A stretch of 64,000 bases of DNA. Origin: Larix kaempferi. Taxonomy: Eukaryota > Streptophyta > Pinopsida > Pinales > Pinaceae. Below are positions 47,975-58,839 of this stretch, one piece after another. A model generated the notes under the pieces. That model did no database searches. It was not told the origin of the DNA and saw nothing but the letters and a program-made list of their open reading frames with translations. The stretch's first letter is position 1; every line of letters begins with the position of its first letter. The DNA is taken from NCBI GenBank assembly GCA_027924585.1, contig BSBM01000123.1, positions 18,857,001 through 18,921,000 of the forward strand, written 5' to 3'. The translations under genes and the position numbers were made by a program.

Positions 47975-48883
47975 AGATGAAATCAGAAGGAGCAATTGGG
48001 TATGGCACAAAATCCAATCAAATATTCGAGAAACCATTCTATCTACCCATTGGGAAGAAGAGGCTTGGAAATGTTCGGCCTCTGAGCAAACTATAATGCA
48101 AGCATGGGGATTGGACACACAGCAAAGACCTCAGCTGCCATTCAAGCCAAAGCCTAGAATCTCCAGCCCACATAGATGGTCTCCCCCCCTAAGGGCTTTA
48201 TTAAACTGAACTTCAACGGAGCCACCAAAGGAAACCCAGGGCCAGCTGGATTTGGGGGGGGGGTTCACAACGCCCAAGGCGACTTTCTTCATATTTTTGC
48301 AGACTCATTAGGACGGGAAAGCAATAACACAACAGAACTGCACGCCTTGGCTTATGGGATGCAAATAGCGATTAGAGAGAACTTCTCCAAACTTATCGTG
48401 GAAGGGGACTCCCAGATCGTGATTAACATTTTTAGGCGACTCCAAAACGGGACCCCCATTAGTAAGACATCTCACAATTGGCAATTAGAGGTGAAACTAG
48501 AATGGTTAAACACTCTCATATCCGAAGTCAATGTGATCATTCCCTCACATGTCTGTCAGGGGGCTAACAAACTCGCAGACAAGATGGGTAATGAAGGAGT
48601 TACATGCACTAAACGGGACTTGGACGCTAACTGGGAGACTCTTCCCCCCACTAATATCAAGACGACAAGCCTCGACTTTGCAAAGCGGGACCTTCATCCC
48701 CTGCAATGGGTGAGAAGGGACGAGATGGGGGCTCTCACAAGCCCAAGCCAACCCTCCCCACTTGACATGATAGATGGCATGCAGTTGGGAATACTTGGCA
48801 CAAACAAGGACGCTTGGCGCGGGTCGAGGGAGTTGTCCTCCGCATTGCAAAATAATAGTTTGGAACTTCAACGAGGTCAGTGA
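47975..48883 (+). pseudogene. LINE ORF2 C-terminal RNase H domain
   Basis: Begins with the ORF2 linker (THWEEEAWKCSASEQTI) and after a frameshift in a C-run at 48181 continues in an open frame from 48176. The RNase H fold (RVT_3 type, typical of plant LINEs) shows GFIKLNFNGATKGNPGPAG, NNTTELHALAYGM, LIVEGDSQIVI and CQGANKLADKMGN. Three of four acidic metal ligands are present (E, D, D); the first, normally in FDGA, is Asn. It would degrade the RNA strand during LINE copying. The RT and endonuclease are lost by 5' truncation. It is not a host RNase H: the tail and target duplication place it in the LINE. Confidence 0.85.
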
Positions 48884-49069
48884 TAACCGTTGGCGTGAGA
48901 TTAGAATGGTATTAAACCAGGCTGCAATCATGATAGCGTTTTCTCCGTCTGAGATCATAATGACATTTTCACCCCCAAGCTTCGGGAGTATGATGTTTGA
49001 TGGTGATAAGGTACAGGGTGAAGTTGTTTTGGTTACTTAACCATTGGTCCAGTTTGAATTGATGATGCT

Positions 49070-49792
49070 TTGGAGTGCTTGGACCGATACATTCGCGAAG
49101 ACTCTCGAGACTCTCGTGAGTCTAATTCGGCTGAAGGCTTGCCTGGAGATCCTCCTAGGTGGACCTGTGTTCTTGGCGGTTATCAGTGGTGGGAGCCTCC
49201 CGAACTGGGGACAGCTGCATCCACAGAGGCACAGTATGGTGAAGGATCGGAGAACTCGAGGAAGGTAGAGCAGCCAGGGCAACACCCACATGCCGTGAGT
49301 CATCCAAGAGGCAAAGGCAGCCAAATCTGTTTTGAAAAAAAATGTCCCAGCCCCCATCCAGCATCTGATAGACAATATGGAAGAATGGGTTGCGCAGGAG
49401 CAGATGGAATCAACCTAGATGCAATTCAGACCGAAGTTGGCCAGTTGGTTGAAGATGCAAGGACATCCCGAACCCGAGAAACCAAGCTCGTGAAGACAAT
49501 GACACTCTACTGGCAGATGAAAACCCTCCTGGGTAAGGCCATCATGGACAGTAATGAAGAAAATAAGGAAATCCTCCTTCAGCTCGGCGAAATACAGGGA
49601 CAGATTCGTGAGGTGGAGGCTACCCTGAAGCTTCTCGCCAAATCTCATGTTGAATTGGGTGCCAAGCTTAATGTCTTGGCCAAAGCAACCACAAGAATGG
49701 TGTTTAAGGAGCGGGTCTCTCCAAGCCAGCCCAGCTCGGCTCCGGTGGCGCCAAAGGTGCCCCCCACTGTTGCTGTTTCCGATGATGTTTAA
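49070..49792 (+). CDS. Second LINE open frame of unknown function
   Basis: 241 codons open in one frame after the RNase H part, within the LINE borders. The C-terminal half is helical and charged (LVEDARTSRTRETKLVKTM, LLQLGEIQGQIREVEATL, heptad-like, possibly coiled coil) and ends in a Ser/Pro/Ala tail (SPSQPSSAPVAPKVPP). I do not recognise the family. The first part may be out of the original frame; from about residue 100 (DAIQTEVGQLVEDA) the text looks like a real protein. Whether it was a separate ORF or an extension of ORF2 is unclear; 48774-49040 between them is open in another frame. Confidence 0.4.
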   Translation: MECLDRYIREDSRDSRESNSAEGLPGDPPRWTCVLGGYQWWEPPELGTAASTEAQYGEGSENSRKVEQPGQHPHAVSHPRGKGSQICFEKKCPSPHPASDRQYGRMGCAGADGINLDAIQTEVGQLVEDARTSRTRETKLVKTMTLYWQMKTLLGKAIMDSNEENKEILLQLGEIQGQIREVEATLKLLAKSHVELGAKLNVLAKATTRMVFKERVSPSQPSSAPVAPKVPPTVAVSDDV

Positions 49793-50735
49793 TTTCAGTC
49801 TCAATCTGTCTGTTTGGTTTTTTGCTTATAGTACAACAGTTTGTTTTGAAAGACTCAAGTTGATCTAGATTGTCTTGATAGTCACTCTAATAGTCTCAAT
49901 AGAATAGTTAAGTATAGACCTGGTTCTACCAGGCAGCATGACAGTTATCTTTGTTATTTCAGAAACTCTGTTATACTATCTGACTTTGGGTCCCTCAGAA
50001 CAATGGTTGATAAACTTTGATTCTGTGGCTGGTCTGGTTTCCCTAGTGGCAGACCAGCTACATAAAACTATGTACCTTTTTGCTTTCTTGTTAATATAAT
50101 TTTGGGTCTAGCTTAACAAACAAACAAACAAAAAAATCAAAATAGTTAAAAGATCCTAAAGGAACTAAAGATAGATAGACATCTTGACTCCTTTTCTGCT
50201 GGCCCAGTATATCAAGGAGAAATCTTTTGCCTTCTCGAAATTTAAGTTTATCCCTTTCTCGAACATGTTTTTGTATTTCAAGGAAAAGTCTAGGAGCTCA
50301 GCTATGATGATAGAGGAACAAGATTGCTTGGAAGTGTCCAGATGGCCCCAGAAAGATGAAACGGAACCCACCCTCTTCAAGCACTGCAAGAAGAGATATT
50401 AAAATTTCAAGCTAAAATGGGCTGATGATATACGCTCCCATATATTTTTAACATGGCCCGATCTGTCTACTAGAAGTAGATTTTGGAAAATTAGACTTGC
50501 GAATTTCGGTTAAAATAAATTGCAATTCAACCCAGCTCAGTCTGTGACTTTTACAGCGGTTACCCGATATGGTACATCTCTCTAAGGATTTAAAAGATTG
50601 ATTTCGAGTTGTGGAAGCTTGGAATTCAAACATAACCCAATGAATATTAGCTGCCGATTCTCTCACCGTGTGGCTTCGAAGGTCTGCACCAGCCATGGGA
50701 ATTTAAAGGAGGACAATCAGTAGCCAACTTAGACA

Positions 50736-51096
50736 CATCTGTTCGTGGCATCTGTGGCGATGTAATCCCCGATAAGGTGTTAGCCAATGACCTATGAATC
50801 CCATGTGTGAAGGCAGAACCACAGTAATAGAGCTGGCGAATCAATAATCACATATGTTGGCAAAATACACTCGAACCATTAAAAATAGCATAACATGTTT
50901 TCCGACATGCATATGAGAAGACGCATTAATTTCGAAACTAAGGTGGGCAAGTTTCCCCTAAATTTCAGTGTTTCATAATCCAACATGCTAATGTTGGTGT
51001 GAGTAGTGAGCAATATGGCTGACTTTAGTCAAACATGGTTAATTATGATTACTGAAAACAAATTGGCTAAGGAAACAAGGCCTGAACTGAACTCAC
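50736..51096 (-). other. Start of presumed cryptochrome intron 1
   Basis: Sequence downstream of the splice donor at 51096. No cryptochrome exon 2 text (for example the usual VRDH and LLYEPWE blocks) was found here or further left in the window. Confidence 0.4.
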
Positions 51097-51097
51097 C
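51091..51097 (-). promoter_or_regulatory. Splice donor of cryptochrome exon 1
   Basis: The minus strand reads G|GTGAGT with the exon ending at 51097; the reading frame of the exon breaks exactly here relative to the protein family. Confidence 0.75.
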
Positions 51098-51490
51098 GTA
51101 GAGATGATTGTAAAAGATCCGAGTAGCGCCAGTGGATCTGCAGCACTCCAAGAGGGCAGAAAGAGTAGTTTGTTGCGCTTTGATCATTACGAGAGGGGAG
51201 CCAAGTGCCTGGAGAGAATGATGGAGATGAATGAGAGATTGCTTTAGCCACCACCTGGAAACTCGTCCAGGGTAGAACTCGCCCTCTTCTTTGGGACACC
51301 AAATGTAGAGGGGGATTACAGTGCCATCCCCCCTTGCTGCGTTTGCCAAGGCGGGATTGTCTTCCACCCGAAGATCCCTTCTGAACCATACAATTGTACG
51401 AGGCTGAGGCTGCTTCTTCGCCATCGCCACCTCTGAATCTGAATTCCCAAACACACTATTCTTCATATGATAATGAACGAGGTGTGCCAT
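51097..51490 (-). CDS. CRY: Plant cryptochrome, first coding exon
   Basis: Minus strand. From the likely start at 51424 (MAKKQPQPRT; an in-frame ATG at 51490 would add 22 residues) the exon encodes the N-terminal DNA-photolyase domain: TIVWFRRDLRVEDNPALANA, WCPKEEGEFYPGRVSRWWLK, QSLIHLHHSLQALGSPL and STGATRIFYNHLY. These are hallmark blocks of plant cryptochromes, flavin blue-light receptors of nucleus and cytoplasm. The frame is intact and the exon ends CTCTACG|GTGAGT, a strong splice donor after the first base of the expected Asp codon, which matches the plant CRY exon 1 boundary as I remember it. The remaining exons (most of the FAD-binding domain and the C-terminal tail) are not visible to the left. 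Either the intron is longer than 51 kb or this is an isolated exon. CRY1 versus CRY2 cannot be decided. Confidence 0.8.
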
Positions 51491-51693
51491 TCTAGGCAGA
51501 GATTACGGAGAGTTCCACTGATTATCCCCCTTTTCATCTCATCTTACCGCGCACAGTTACTACAGCTGGGTAAATGACAGTGATATGATAACGAACGAGG
51601 TTTGGCATTCTAGGCAGTCCACTGACAATCTCCCTTTCATTTCATCTCACCACGCACAGTTACTGCAGCTGGGGGGAATGACAGTGATCGACA
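51470..51693. repeat. Tandem duplication of cryptochrome 5' leader
   Basis: Two copies of about 110 bp (51470-51583 and 51584-51693) share AACGAGGT, GCATTCTAGGCAG-like, CATCTCA, GCGCACAGTTACT-like and AATGACAGTGAT. Copy 1 contains the outer ATG (51490); in copy 2 the equivalent ATG is also present but is followed by a different frame. Confidence 0.8.
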
Positions 51694-52886
51694 TACCATC
51701 CGCGCACAGATCGGTGTCCTCTACAGTCAGGTTAACAGATCGATTTCGATTTCATATGAAATGGCGTTTCATCGTATGTTTGGTTGGGGTTTCCTATGCG
51801 TCTCTCGATGCCACTGGCATACATTAATCCATCGTGAGTCGGTCCGTTCTTTCCCGTGATAGCTGGGCAATAATTCCTTTGGTAAATATTGGAAGTTGAA
51901 ATCTCAATATTTTATACAACAGTAATAATGTACAAATTATTTTAGGCTTTTCACATCGCCTTCTTCGCATTATTCTGTTTTATTTTAACATTTATTTATA
52001 TATTTTTTTCCTCTAAAGGTCAAAGCAATAACCCTTTTTACGTTGAAACGTCTTTATATTGATGCTTTACAAAAAGGTTTCCACGGAAAAATTAAAATTA
52101 TAGTTAAAGTAGGTCGTTGTCCGAGGTGAAAAGGTTGTTGCCTATGAATTTGCCTGTGTAAGGTTTTGATTCGATATCTATTAAGTTAGATGTACAAAGT
52201 CTATGTTATCTGTTTTACATTAAATATTATATCTATTAAGTTAGTTGTAAAAAGTCTATGTTATCTGTTTTACATTAAATATTATCATTGAGATGGGAAG
52301 TACTTTCAAGAAATTATTGATAATAAAAAATTGAAACTAATTTATAATATAATAAAATGAATTTTTAACTATAAAATGAAATTGATGATGATAATGATGA
52401 AACCTTAAAAGGTAAGGAATCTCTCTGATTTGTTTTAAAATGTTATTATGTACTAAAAAAATTTTAAGAGAAACATTTCTAAATCATATAGTTGTGAGGT
52501 TAGTATGGTAATAAAATAAATATTTTGAAATTGTGGGTATTTAAGAGAAAGTGGTTCGCATCTTTAACCTTCTTAATGTCACCAAGATGACAAATTCCTT
52601 GTGTGGTGACATTTTAGGAAATGTCCAACAACTTGTTTCACTATGCTTATGAGAATTTGTTCTTTTTTTAGTAATGTTGATTTTATTCTTTAAGCTAGTC
52701 AAAACATTGAGATATTTTGTATCTTCTATATTAAGGTTGATCGTTTCTCTTATCCTCTAATTCTTTATTGCATCACGACTTCTCCTTAAATTTATATGTA
52801 ATAATATTTTTAATATTATCATTATTTTTCAAACTAATATCTTCCTCGACTCCTGAATGATTTAGCTAAGACTTGACATCTTTATG
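51694..52886. other. Cryptochrome upstream region and AT-rich spacer
   Basis: The first 200 bp is fairly GC-rich and is probably leader or promoter. From about 51890 the sequence is AT-rich without genes. It contains the 55-bp duplication at 52174. No clear TATA box could be assigned to the cryptochrome gene. Confidence 0.4.
52174..52283. repeat. 55-bp tandem duplication
   Basis: Two copies starting ATATCTATTAAGTTAG at 52174 and 52229, nearly identical. Confidence 0.85.
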
Positions 52887-53560
52887 CTAACCTTGTTTGA
52901 GGCGCAAGTGTTTTTTACTAGAGTTTGAAGCAATCTTAGGAAGACTATTGTCTCCCATGTTGTTTATCATGTTCTTGTACATTGGATACTTAGTCATTGC
53001 CATGCTTTCAATGGCGGGGAGACTTGCTTCTATGAGGAAGTTGGGATAGGGTGTATTGCCTTTAATTTTGAGAGTCAAGTTATAAAACAATGTTGAATTT
53101 TCGCTATCTTTCTCCATTGTTATCTAGAGATGTTGCAGCCCCATACCGTCATATAAGATAACATGAGTGAGAAGAGTCTCAAAGAGGAGTTTCTTCTTAT
53201 CCCAAAACCAAAGGTCCACTAATTTACAATTGTTTCCAAGTCCATAATAAGCTTTACACCCTCCATTTGTCCTTTTTTCAATGTTATAGTTCTAGTTAAG
53301 CTTGTGGTGAAGATCAATTATGAGATATTTGTATGCAGTCACTTCCTCCAAGTTGTTGTTGTCATACATGAAATTAGCATAAATTATATTTTGGATTTGA
53401 TTGTCATAACCTTTGTTTTGTCAATGTTAATAGTCATATCCATACTAGAGCAAAAATCCTTGAGAATTTTTAGTTGATTGTTGAGATCATAGGGACTCCT
53501 CGCCATAAGGATAATTATATAAATATGACATTATCAAATTTTATAGTACTTTTTTTCACT
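52887..53560 (-). pseudogene. LINE reverse transcriptase C-terminal remnant
   Basis: Minus strand in several frames: QLKILKDFCSSMDMTINIDK then TKVM (the segment that follows the YxDD box in LINE RTs), NNLEEVTAYKYL, GGCKAYYGLGNNC, DLWFWDKKKLLFETL, then LKIKGNTPYPNFLIEASL and MTKYPMYKNMINNMGD. This order matches the RT thumb and post-RT part of plant LINE ORF2. Frameshifts and stops abound. The catalytic box itself is missing. Confidence 0.75.
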
Positions 53561-55009
53561 TTTGGAATAATACACAAAATTATTTTTTAGTGAACACAAT
53601 TTTTAATTGAATTTTTGAACATTTGAATTGATTAAAAATTGAAAACAAACACTCCTAAAAACATTGACTATTGACAATAGCAATATCATATTTATTCATA
53701 AATAAATGTTAACTTGTTTTAATATATAGTTGATGAGCACATACAACGTGAATAATGTTGTATGCTTTGGCAGAATGAAATATTCGGATGGAGAGACATG
53801 GGAGGAAGATAGAACTAGGGTTTTGTTTCTAGGGTTTTTTCAAGTTTGTGAGGGTGGGATGGCTCGATTTGACAAATTACTAGATTATCAAACAATCCAT
53901 GGTCTGAAACCCAATTTGTTGTCCCTTCTTGCAATTTTCAAGAGCATGTTTCAGATGATAAGGAGAGGCATTTTTTGTTTGTTGTGGAGCCTGGTCTTTC
54001 TTATTCAGAGGTCGTGTTCCAGCCGTGTCTAGATCCCATCCCATGACAGGGGAGTTTAGGGGGGCTTTCCCCCCCAGTATAGTCGACATGGGGGGTCCAG
54101 GGGGGGAAACTACATTTTAGGAGCCCCCTCCATGGCGGGGGTTCGGGGGCAATGCCCCTGTAAGGAAAATTTCATAGTCATGACTTGGTCAATAATGGGT
54201 GATTTACGGGCCCATGGTATTCGGTGTTCCATAGTATTTTCCCATGGTAATCCCTCTTTAAAAGGAAGCCATTGTAATACCGTTGTGTATTGTAGCGTTG
54301 TAAATATCTCTATGATTGTGTGAGAGAGACTATGAGAGAGTGAAGAGGAAATTGCAACGGATGTGTTGCGGGTTGTATCCCTTCATTTTGTTGGATGGTA
54401 TAATAATAAGGACTGGCAATTTATGTGTGGAAATAGCCCATCTTGGGTGAACCACATTATATTGGTGTCTCTCTTGTATTGTGTTTATGTGATTTATATT
54501 TGTATCTTGTTTATTGTTATTGCTCTGCGATCCTGTTTTTCTAACATTTTTCTCCATCCCAGGGTCAAAGGAAAATTACCTATTGTTGAAGAATGAGGTA
54601 AAGGTTGGTTTTCCATACTCTAGCAGGGGTAGCACTCTACAAGGTTCCAATAATTTGCAAAATAAAACTTTAGGATTGATTGATAATGTGCGTGTGATTG
54701 ATTTAGGATTAGTGTCAATAATACAACACTATCCAACTCAATATTTGAGTTAAGACAAGTTAGAAGACTCCAGAGTCAATGTAAGCATGGGTGATCACTT
54801 TCCTAAGATACCCTGCCCTAGTCCTTATTGTACTTTGCAAGAAAAGTCTAATATTTCCCATTTCAATCCTAAGTAACTTTCTCAAATAAACGAAGAGTAG
54901 AATTTGTTGGCAGATATAGTTAACAAATGGGTTTTTCTTTAGTGTTAGATGAGTCTTATATGGAGGTGCCTCTAGGGTGGTGACATCAAGAGGCTTCCCT
55001 TTAGGCATT
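53561..55009 (+). other. Unassigned, LTR-like leader features
   Basis: A TATA-like CTTTAAAAGGAAGCC (about 54260), followed by a stretch with GTGAGAGAGACTATGAG and GGTGAACCACATTATATTGG, looks like an LTR, but no partner copy was found. A G/C-run segment lies at 54040-54150. No gene recognised; open frames on both strands overlap. Confidence 0.3.
54040..54150. repeat. G-run and C-run segment
   Basis: Repeated runs of 5-7 G and C (GGGGGGCTTTCCCCCC, GGGGGGTCCAGGGGGGG, GGCGGGGGTTCGGGGGC), unusual in this AT-rich window. Confidence 0.8.
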
Positions 55010-55135
55010 AAAGACTCAAGGTGATTGTTCTCAAGGAATTCCTTTGGTAATTTCTCAAAAAATCCTTTGTTAGGGTTAGAGCTACGAGGAGCTTTGCTTG
55101 TTGAAAGCAGGGGGAGTGGTGTTAGGCCTCAAGGT
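55010..55135 (+). pseudogene. LINE ORF1-like remnant, left piece
   Basis: A frame reading NFSKNPLLGLELRGALL runs into the copia insertion point and continues at 62154; see the right piece. Confidence 0.3.
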
Positions 55136-55264
55136 TGTTGATGTATATGTAACTTCGAAATGTATTTCACACATATGTATATTGTATTCCTATAGAGATG
55201 TTATTATTCCTCTATACGGAAGTGTCGTCATTTATATTGTAAGTGTCGTAACTTATACTTGATG

Positions 55265-55396
55265 GGTTATTAGACCACCTTGTTGGGGTCGGCCCTGTAT
55301 AAGTCATGTGGGTCAAAGGGTTATTAGACCACCCTATTGGGGGTCGGCCATGTGGGTCAAAGGGTTATTAGACCACCCTAGTGGGGGTCAGCCCAG
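55265..55396 (+). repeat. Threefold U3 repeat
   Basis: Three units of 33-54 bp each start GGGTTATTAGACCACC and contain GGGTCGGCC or GGGTCAGCC; the same array is in the 3' LTR (61633-61764). Possibly enhancer repeats. Confidence 0.8.
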
Positions 55397-55462
55397 TCAG
55401 CATTATGTTAAGTGGTTAAGTTGAGGCCGACCTAGTTGAGTAAAGGTCAAGTCAAGTTAGTG

Positions 55463-55470
55463 TATAAATA
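55463..55470 (+). promoter_or_regulatory. TATA box of C+ 5' LTR
   Basis: TATAAATA followed by GAGAGTGTGTCTCTCTC; identical at 61831 in the 3' LTR. Confidence 0.75.
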
Positions 55471-55781
55471 GAGAGTGTGTCTCTCTCATTTTACACATTA
55501 TATTCTCTCACTCACACTTGGGAGAGTGGCGCACTTGTGGAGGAGGAGGCTCTGCTACTAGGAGAAGACTATCTTTTGTATTCTGGTTGTATCATTGCTC
55601 TATCTATCTCTGAGGAAGTTATTGGGGTTTTTCACCTTTATGGTTTTCCCCAAGTAAACTCTGTGTCTCTTGTGTGCTTGCATTATTGTGTCCATGATTG
55701 ATATGCTGTAGATTTGTTGTACATGTTATTCTCTCAGTTAAGATCCTAGATCAGATTGAAGTAAATTCTGAAAATTTAACA

Positions 55782-55797
55782 TGGTATCAGAGCTAGC
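55782..55797 (+). other. Primer binding site of C+
   Basis: TGGTATCAGAGCTAGC directly after the LTR, the initiator tRNA-Met type. Confidence 0.9.
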
Positions 55798-56153
55798 ATG
55801 AAAGAAGGCATGATATGGCATGTATGACACTTGTTGCACTTATGATGCTAGGGCTTGATATAGCAAAAACCAGTCATCGTAGCACTTTCGCTACAAATCC
55901 GTTTTGGCGAAGTTTTCGGATCTGAAACTTTTACAAGTTGAAGATCAGATCCCCATGTACCTTGTGTCCAAAGGACAAACTCTAATTCGTTGTACTTTGT
56001 GATTTATGATCTGTAAAATATAGGGTTTATGCCTCTTCCAGATCTGAGTCAAAATCAGGTGACCTTGGGAAAAAGGTCATAACTTGGGCTAGGAAGCTCC
56101 AAATGAAATTTCGTAAAAAGTGACAGGTAGACAGGTAGTACACAGACTGTAAT

Positions 56154-56507
56154 ATCTCAGGAAAAAATTTCAGAGGCCGAAGTTGAACCAGTGACACGTG
56201 GCACACCGTACAAGTGCGCTCTCCTGTATTATCCCATAAACAGGTCACGTTGCGACACTGGGCATAACTCTCTCTCAAAGAATCCAATTGAGGTCAGACC
56301 TATCGGGATGGAAAGATAAAAGGTCGGGCTATCTCAGGAAAAAATTTCAGAGGTCGAAGTTGAACCAATGACACGTGGCATGCCGTACAAGTTCCCTCTC
56401 TTGTATTATCTCATAAATAGGTCACATTGCGACACTTGGCATAACTCTCTCTCAGAGAATCCAATTGAGGTCAGACCTATCGGGATGGAAAGATAACAGG
56501 TCGGGCT
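56154..56507 (+). repeat. 177-bp tandem duplication in C+ leader
   Basis: Two units start at 56154 and 56331 (ATCTCAGGAAAAAATTTCAG), and the start of a third follows at 56508. They contain GTGACACGTGGCA. Beyond, 56640-56930 shows a looser two-fold repeat with TTTTTTGGTTGGG-like text. Confidence 0.9.
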
Positions 56508-58839
56508 ATCTCAGAAAAAAAATTTAGACCCTGTGGATTGAAAAGTTTGGAGTTACACCAGAAACAATCAGGTACATATTTCTGTCAAAATAGAATTATT
56601 TTTTAGCACCTTCATTCATGGCTTCCAGAATTTAGGGCTTCGAAGAAAGTTGGAATTTTTGTAATCGGAGACCACGGATGGATGCTACTCATCAAAATCA
56701 AAATTTAGAGACCGAGATCATATTTTTTGGTTGGGCAGAAGGCCGGGCTTGATCAAACCCCAGTTCGGGACTTTGATTGGAAAGATGGAAAATTAGGGCT
56801 TCTGCAAAACTTGGAATTTTGGAAATTTGTGACCACGGCTGGAAGATCCTCAAAAAAATCTAAGCTAGAGCTTTGAATCAAATCTTTTGGTTGGGGGAAG
56901 CTACAGGAAACCCAAACCCTAATTCAGGGTCCTCCCCAGTGAATCCGAAAATCTAAAAGGCAATTTCGAGGGGTGAAACTTTGCAGTTTTCAAATTCTGA
57001 ATATACCAACTTGATCAGCTCATCAGGGCGTATATTTCTATCCTTTCGGAAGTTTGAAATTCAAAGTTTGAATTTTTGGGGTTTCTTTGACAAACCCTAA
57101 TCCAGCTCTAGGTCCAGTTATTGCAAATCAAGTGGATTGGGTTAATCCTAAAAGAAGATGGATTGGTCACCTGCATAAGTGAAGAAGTTCCTATTTCAGA
57201 GGGAGATGAGGCTAAGGCCTTTCATAAGAAGATTACAAGCAATGACAGGTATGGCTTACAGGTCTATTTCATGGTTAAGTTTATCATATGTTTGTCTTCA
57301 TATCATTACAATACAATCTTGATTAATTACTAGACTTGTCGTATCACCTTAATAGAAGATATTCATTGATTAAGGTTTTGACACTTATGAATGTACTAAT
57401 GCATTGTGATGTTGTATAAGGTTTATGTTGTTCGCTAACATAAAAGGTACACCAAGAAAGACAAATCATGTTCTACTTCAAGAACATATGATCATGGTGA
57501 CATGAAGACAAAGATTCATCCATTGTCATGGATCACATATAAGATCTACTTTCGAGGTATGTATAACTTGGTCCTACAATGGTTAACCTATGAGACATGC
57601 AGGTTACTAGAACAAGTCACTGAAGAGAACCAGAAGACATTATGCGGGTATGTTAGACATAACTAGCTAGCATGCTAATCCAGGTATGTTTTTCCTATAT
57701 CAAGCTAGAATCTTACCTTGTGTTAGGATCTTATATTGTTGTGTTGTTGATAATGATTATGCATGAAGTCATAGGTTTGAATAGTCATGGTTGTATGCAT
57801 ATTATGTTTCTTACCATAATTGATGATATGACTAACCAAAAGAATCATGAAGGTATAGGTTTGAGTAATCACGAGTTTATGCATTGATGATTTAACTAAT
57901 CCGAAGAGTCCTATGATCAAATAAGAATATGCATGAGTAAAAGAAGACTTCCTTGAAACCTTGAATGCTAATGTTTATTATCTGTGAATGATCATGACTA
58001 TACATGTTTAAGATTATTGTGTTTTGATAGTATTAAGATTATACTAATAAATGTGTGATTATGTATGAGACCTCAAGGATAACACAATGATGATACTAAT
58101 AAGCATGCATAGTGATTAAGGATGGATGTAAGTTCAAGGACAGGTAATCCAGGAAGCAAAGATCAAGAGGGAGCACACTCTAGTTGTTCCTGGAAGAAAG
58201 TAAAGGAGCATACTCCAGTAGTTTCTGCAAGGATGCAGATATCCAGAGGGAGTTGACCATCCTTCTACATTCCACAATAGAAAGGTGTAGAAGAAGCTAC
58301 TTCAGCAGCTCCTGCAAGGAAGCAAAGACTCAAAGGGAGTCCACCCAACAAACAAACAAAGATATGTATTTTAATTACCATTCCTTACATACTTGTTTGT
58401 TTAAATAATATTATTCAATGATGTATATGCTTATGTTCCTAGATTTAGGATGTGTATTATGCATATTAGAATGATTGCATTAATGAACAACTTACTACTA
58501 ATATGCATTTGATGGGTAAGTGGCCTATGGCACTGTACAACATTCCATTGCTACTTATCTAGAATGAAACCTCTTTGCTGACATGTTGGGAGTTGTGCAC
58601 ACTCTTAACAATGTTCTGGTAGAGACTGGAAGGCATCTAGAAAGTTGTGGAACATGGATAAATGTTGTATTGAAGCATTGGCTAAGATAATTGCATGACT
58701 ATATGACATATTTCTTTAGGTGTAAGAATTTGTCTGAAAATTATGAGATGTTTCTAATCATGCAATTTAACTTGTTTTGTAGAAAAGACCGTATACCTTC
58801 ACCTACAAAAGAAGGACTACAACATTTGTTCAAGCAACA

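Larger units (their letters stand above)
47953..50132 (+). mobile_element. 5'-truncated LINE with A-rich tail
   Basis: The insertion lies between two copies of AAAATCAAAATA (47941-47952 and 50133-50144) and ends in a tail AACAAACAAACAAACAAAAA. Target duplication of about 12 bp, an A-rich 3' end and a missing 5' part are the marks of target-primed reverse transcription. Coding: the end of ORF2 with an RNase H domain, then a further open frame. About 340 bp of 3' UTR follows, with TTCTACCAGGCAGCATGAC and GGTCTGGTTTCCC. Confidence 0.85.
47885..50735 (+). repeat. Tandem duplication, copy 2 (split by LINE)
   Basis: The copy starts with TTCCATGAAAAACTCC (47888), like copy 1 at 47229, is interrupted at 47952, resumes at 50145 and runs to about 50735. 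The unit is about 660 bp. Copies differ by roughly 10-15% by eye, so the duplication is older than a recent event. Confidence 0.75.
55136..55781 (+). repeat. 5' LTR of C+
   Basis: TGTTGATGTATATG...AAATTTAACA. U3 contains three repeats of GGGTTATTAGACCACC (55265-55395), a TATA box at 55463, and downstream CTCTCTCATTTTACAC. Confidence 0.95.

Noticed and set aside
48176-48883. RNase H-like frame as a host ribonuclease H gene
   Set aside because: It is inside a unit with target duplication and A-rich tail, and is of the plant LINE RVT_3 type.
55782-55797. TGGTATCAGAGC-like sites (also 26571, 26654, 35516, 46155) as tRNA gene parts
   Set aside because: They are primer binding sites next to LTR ends; no tRNA cloverleaf surrounds them.
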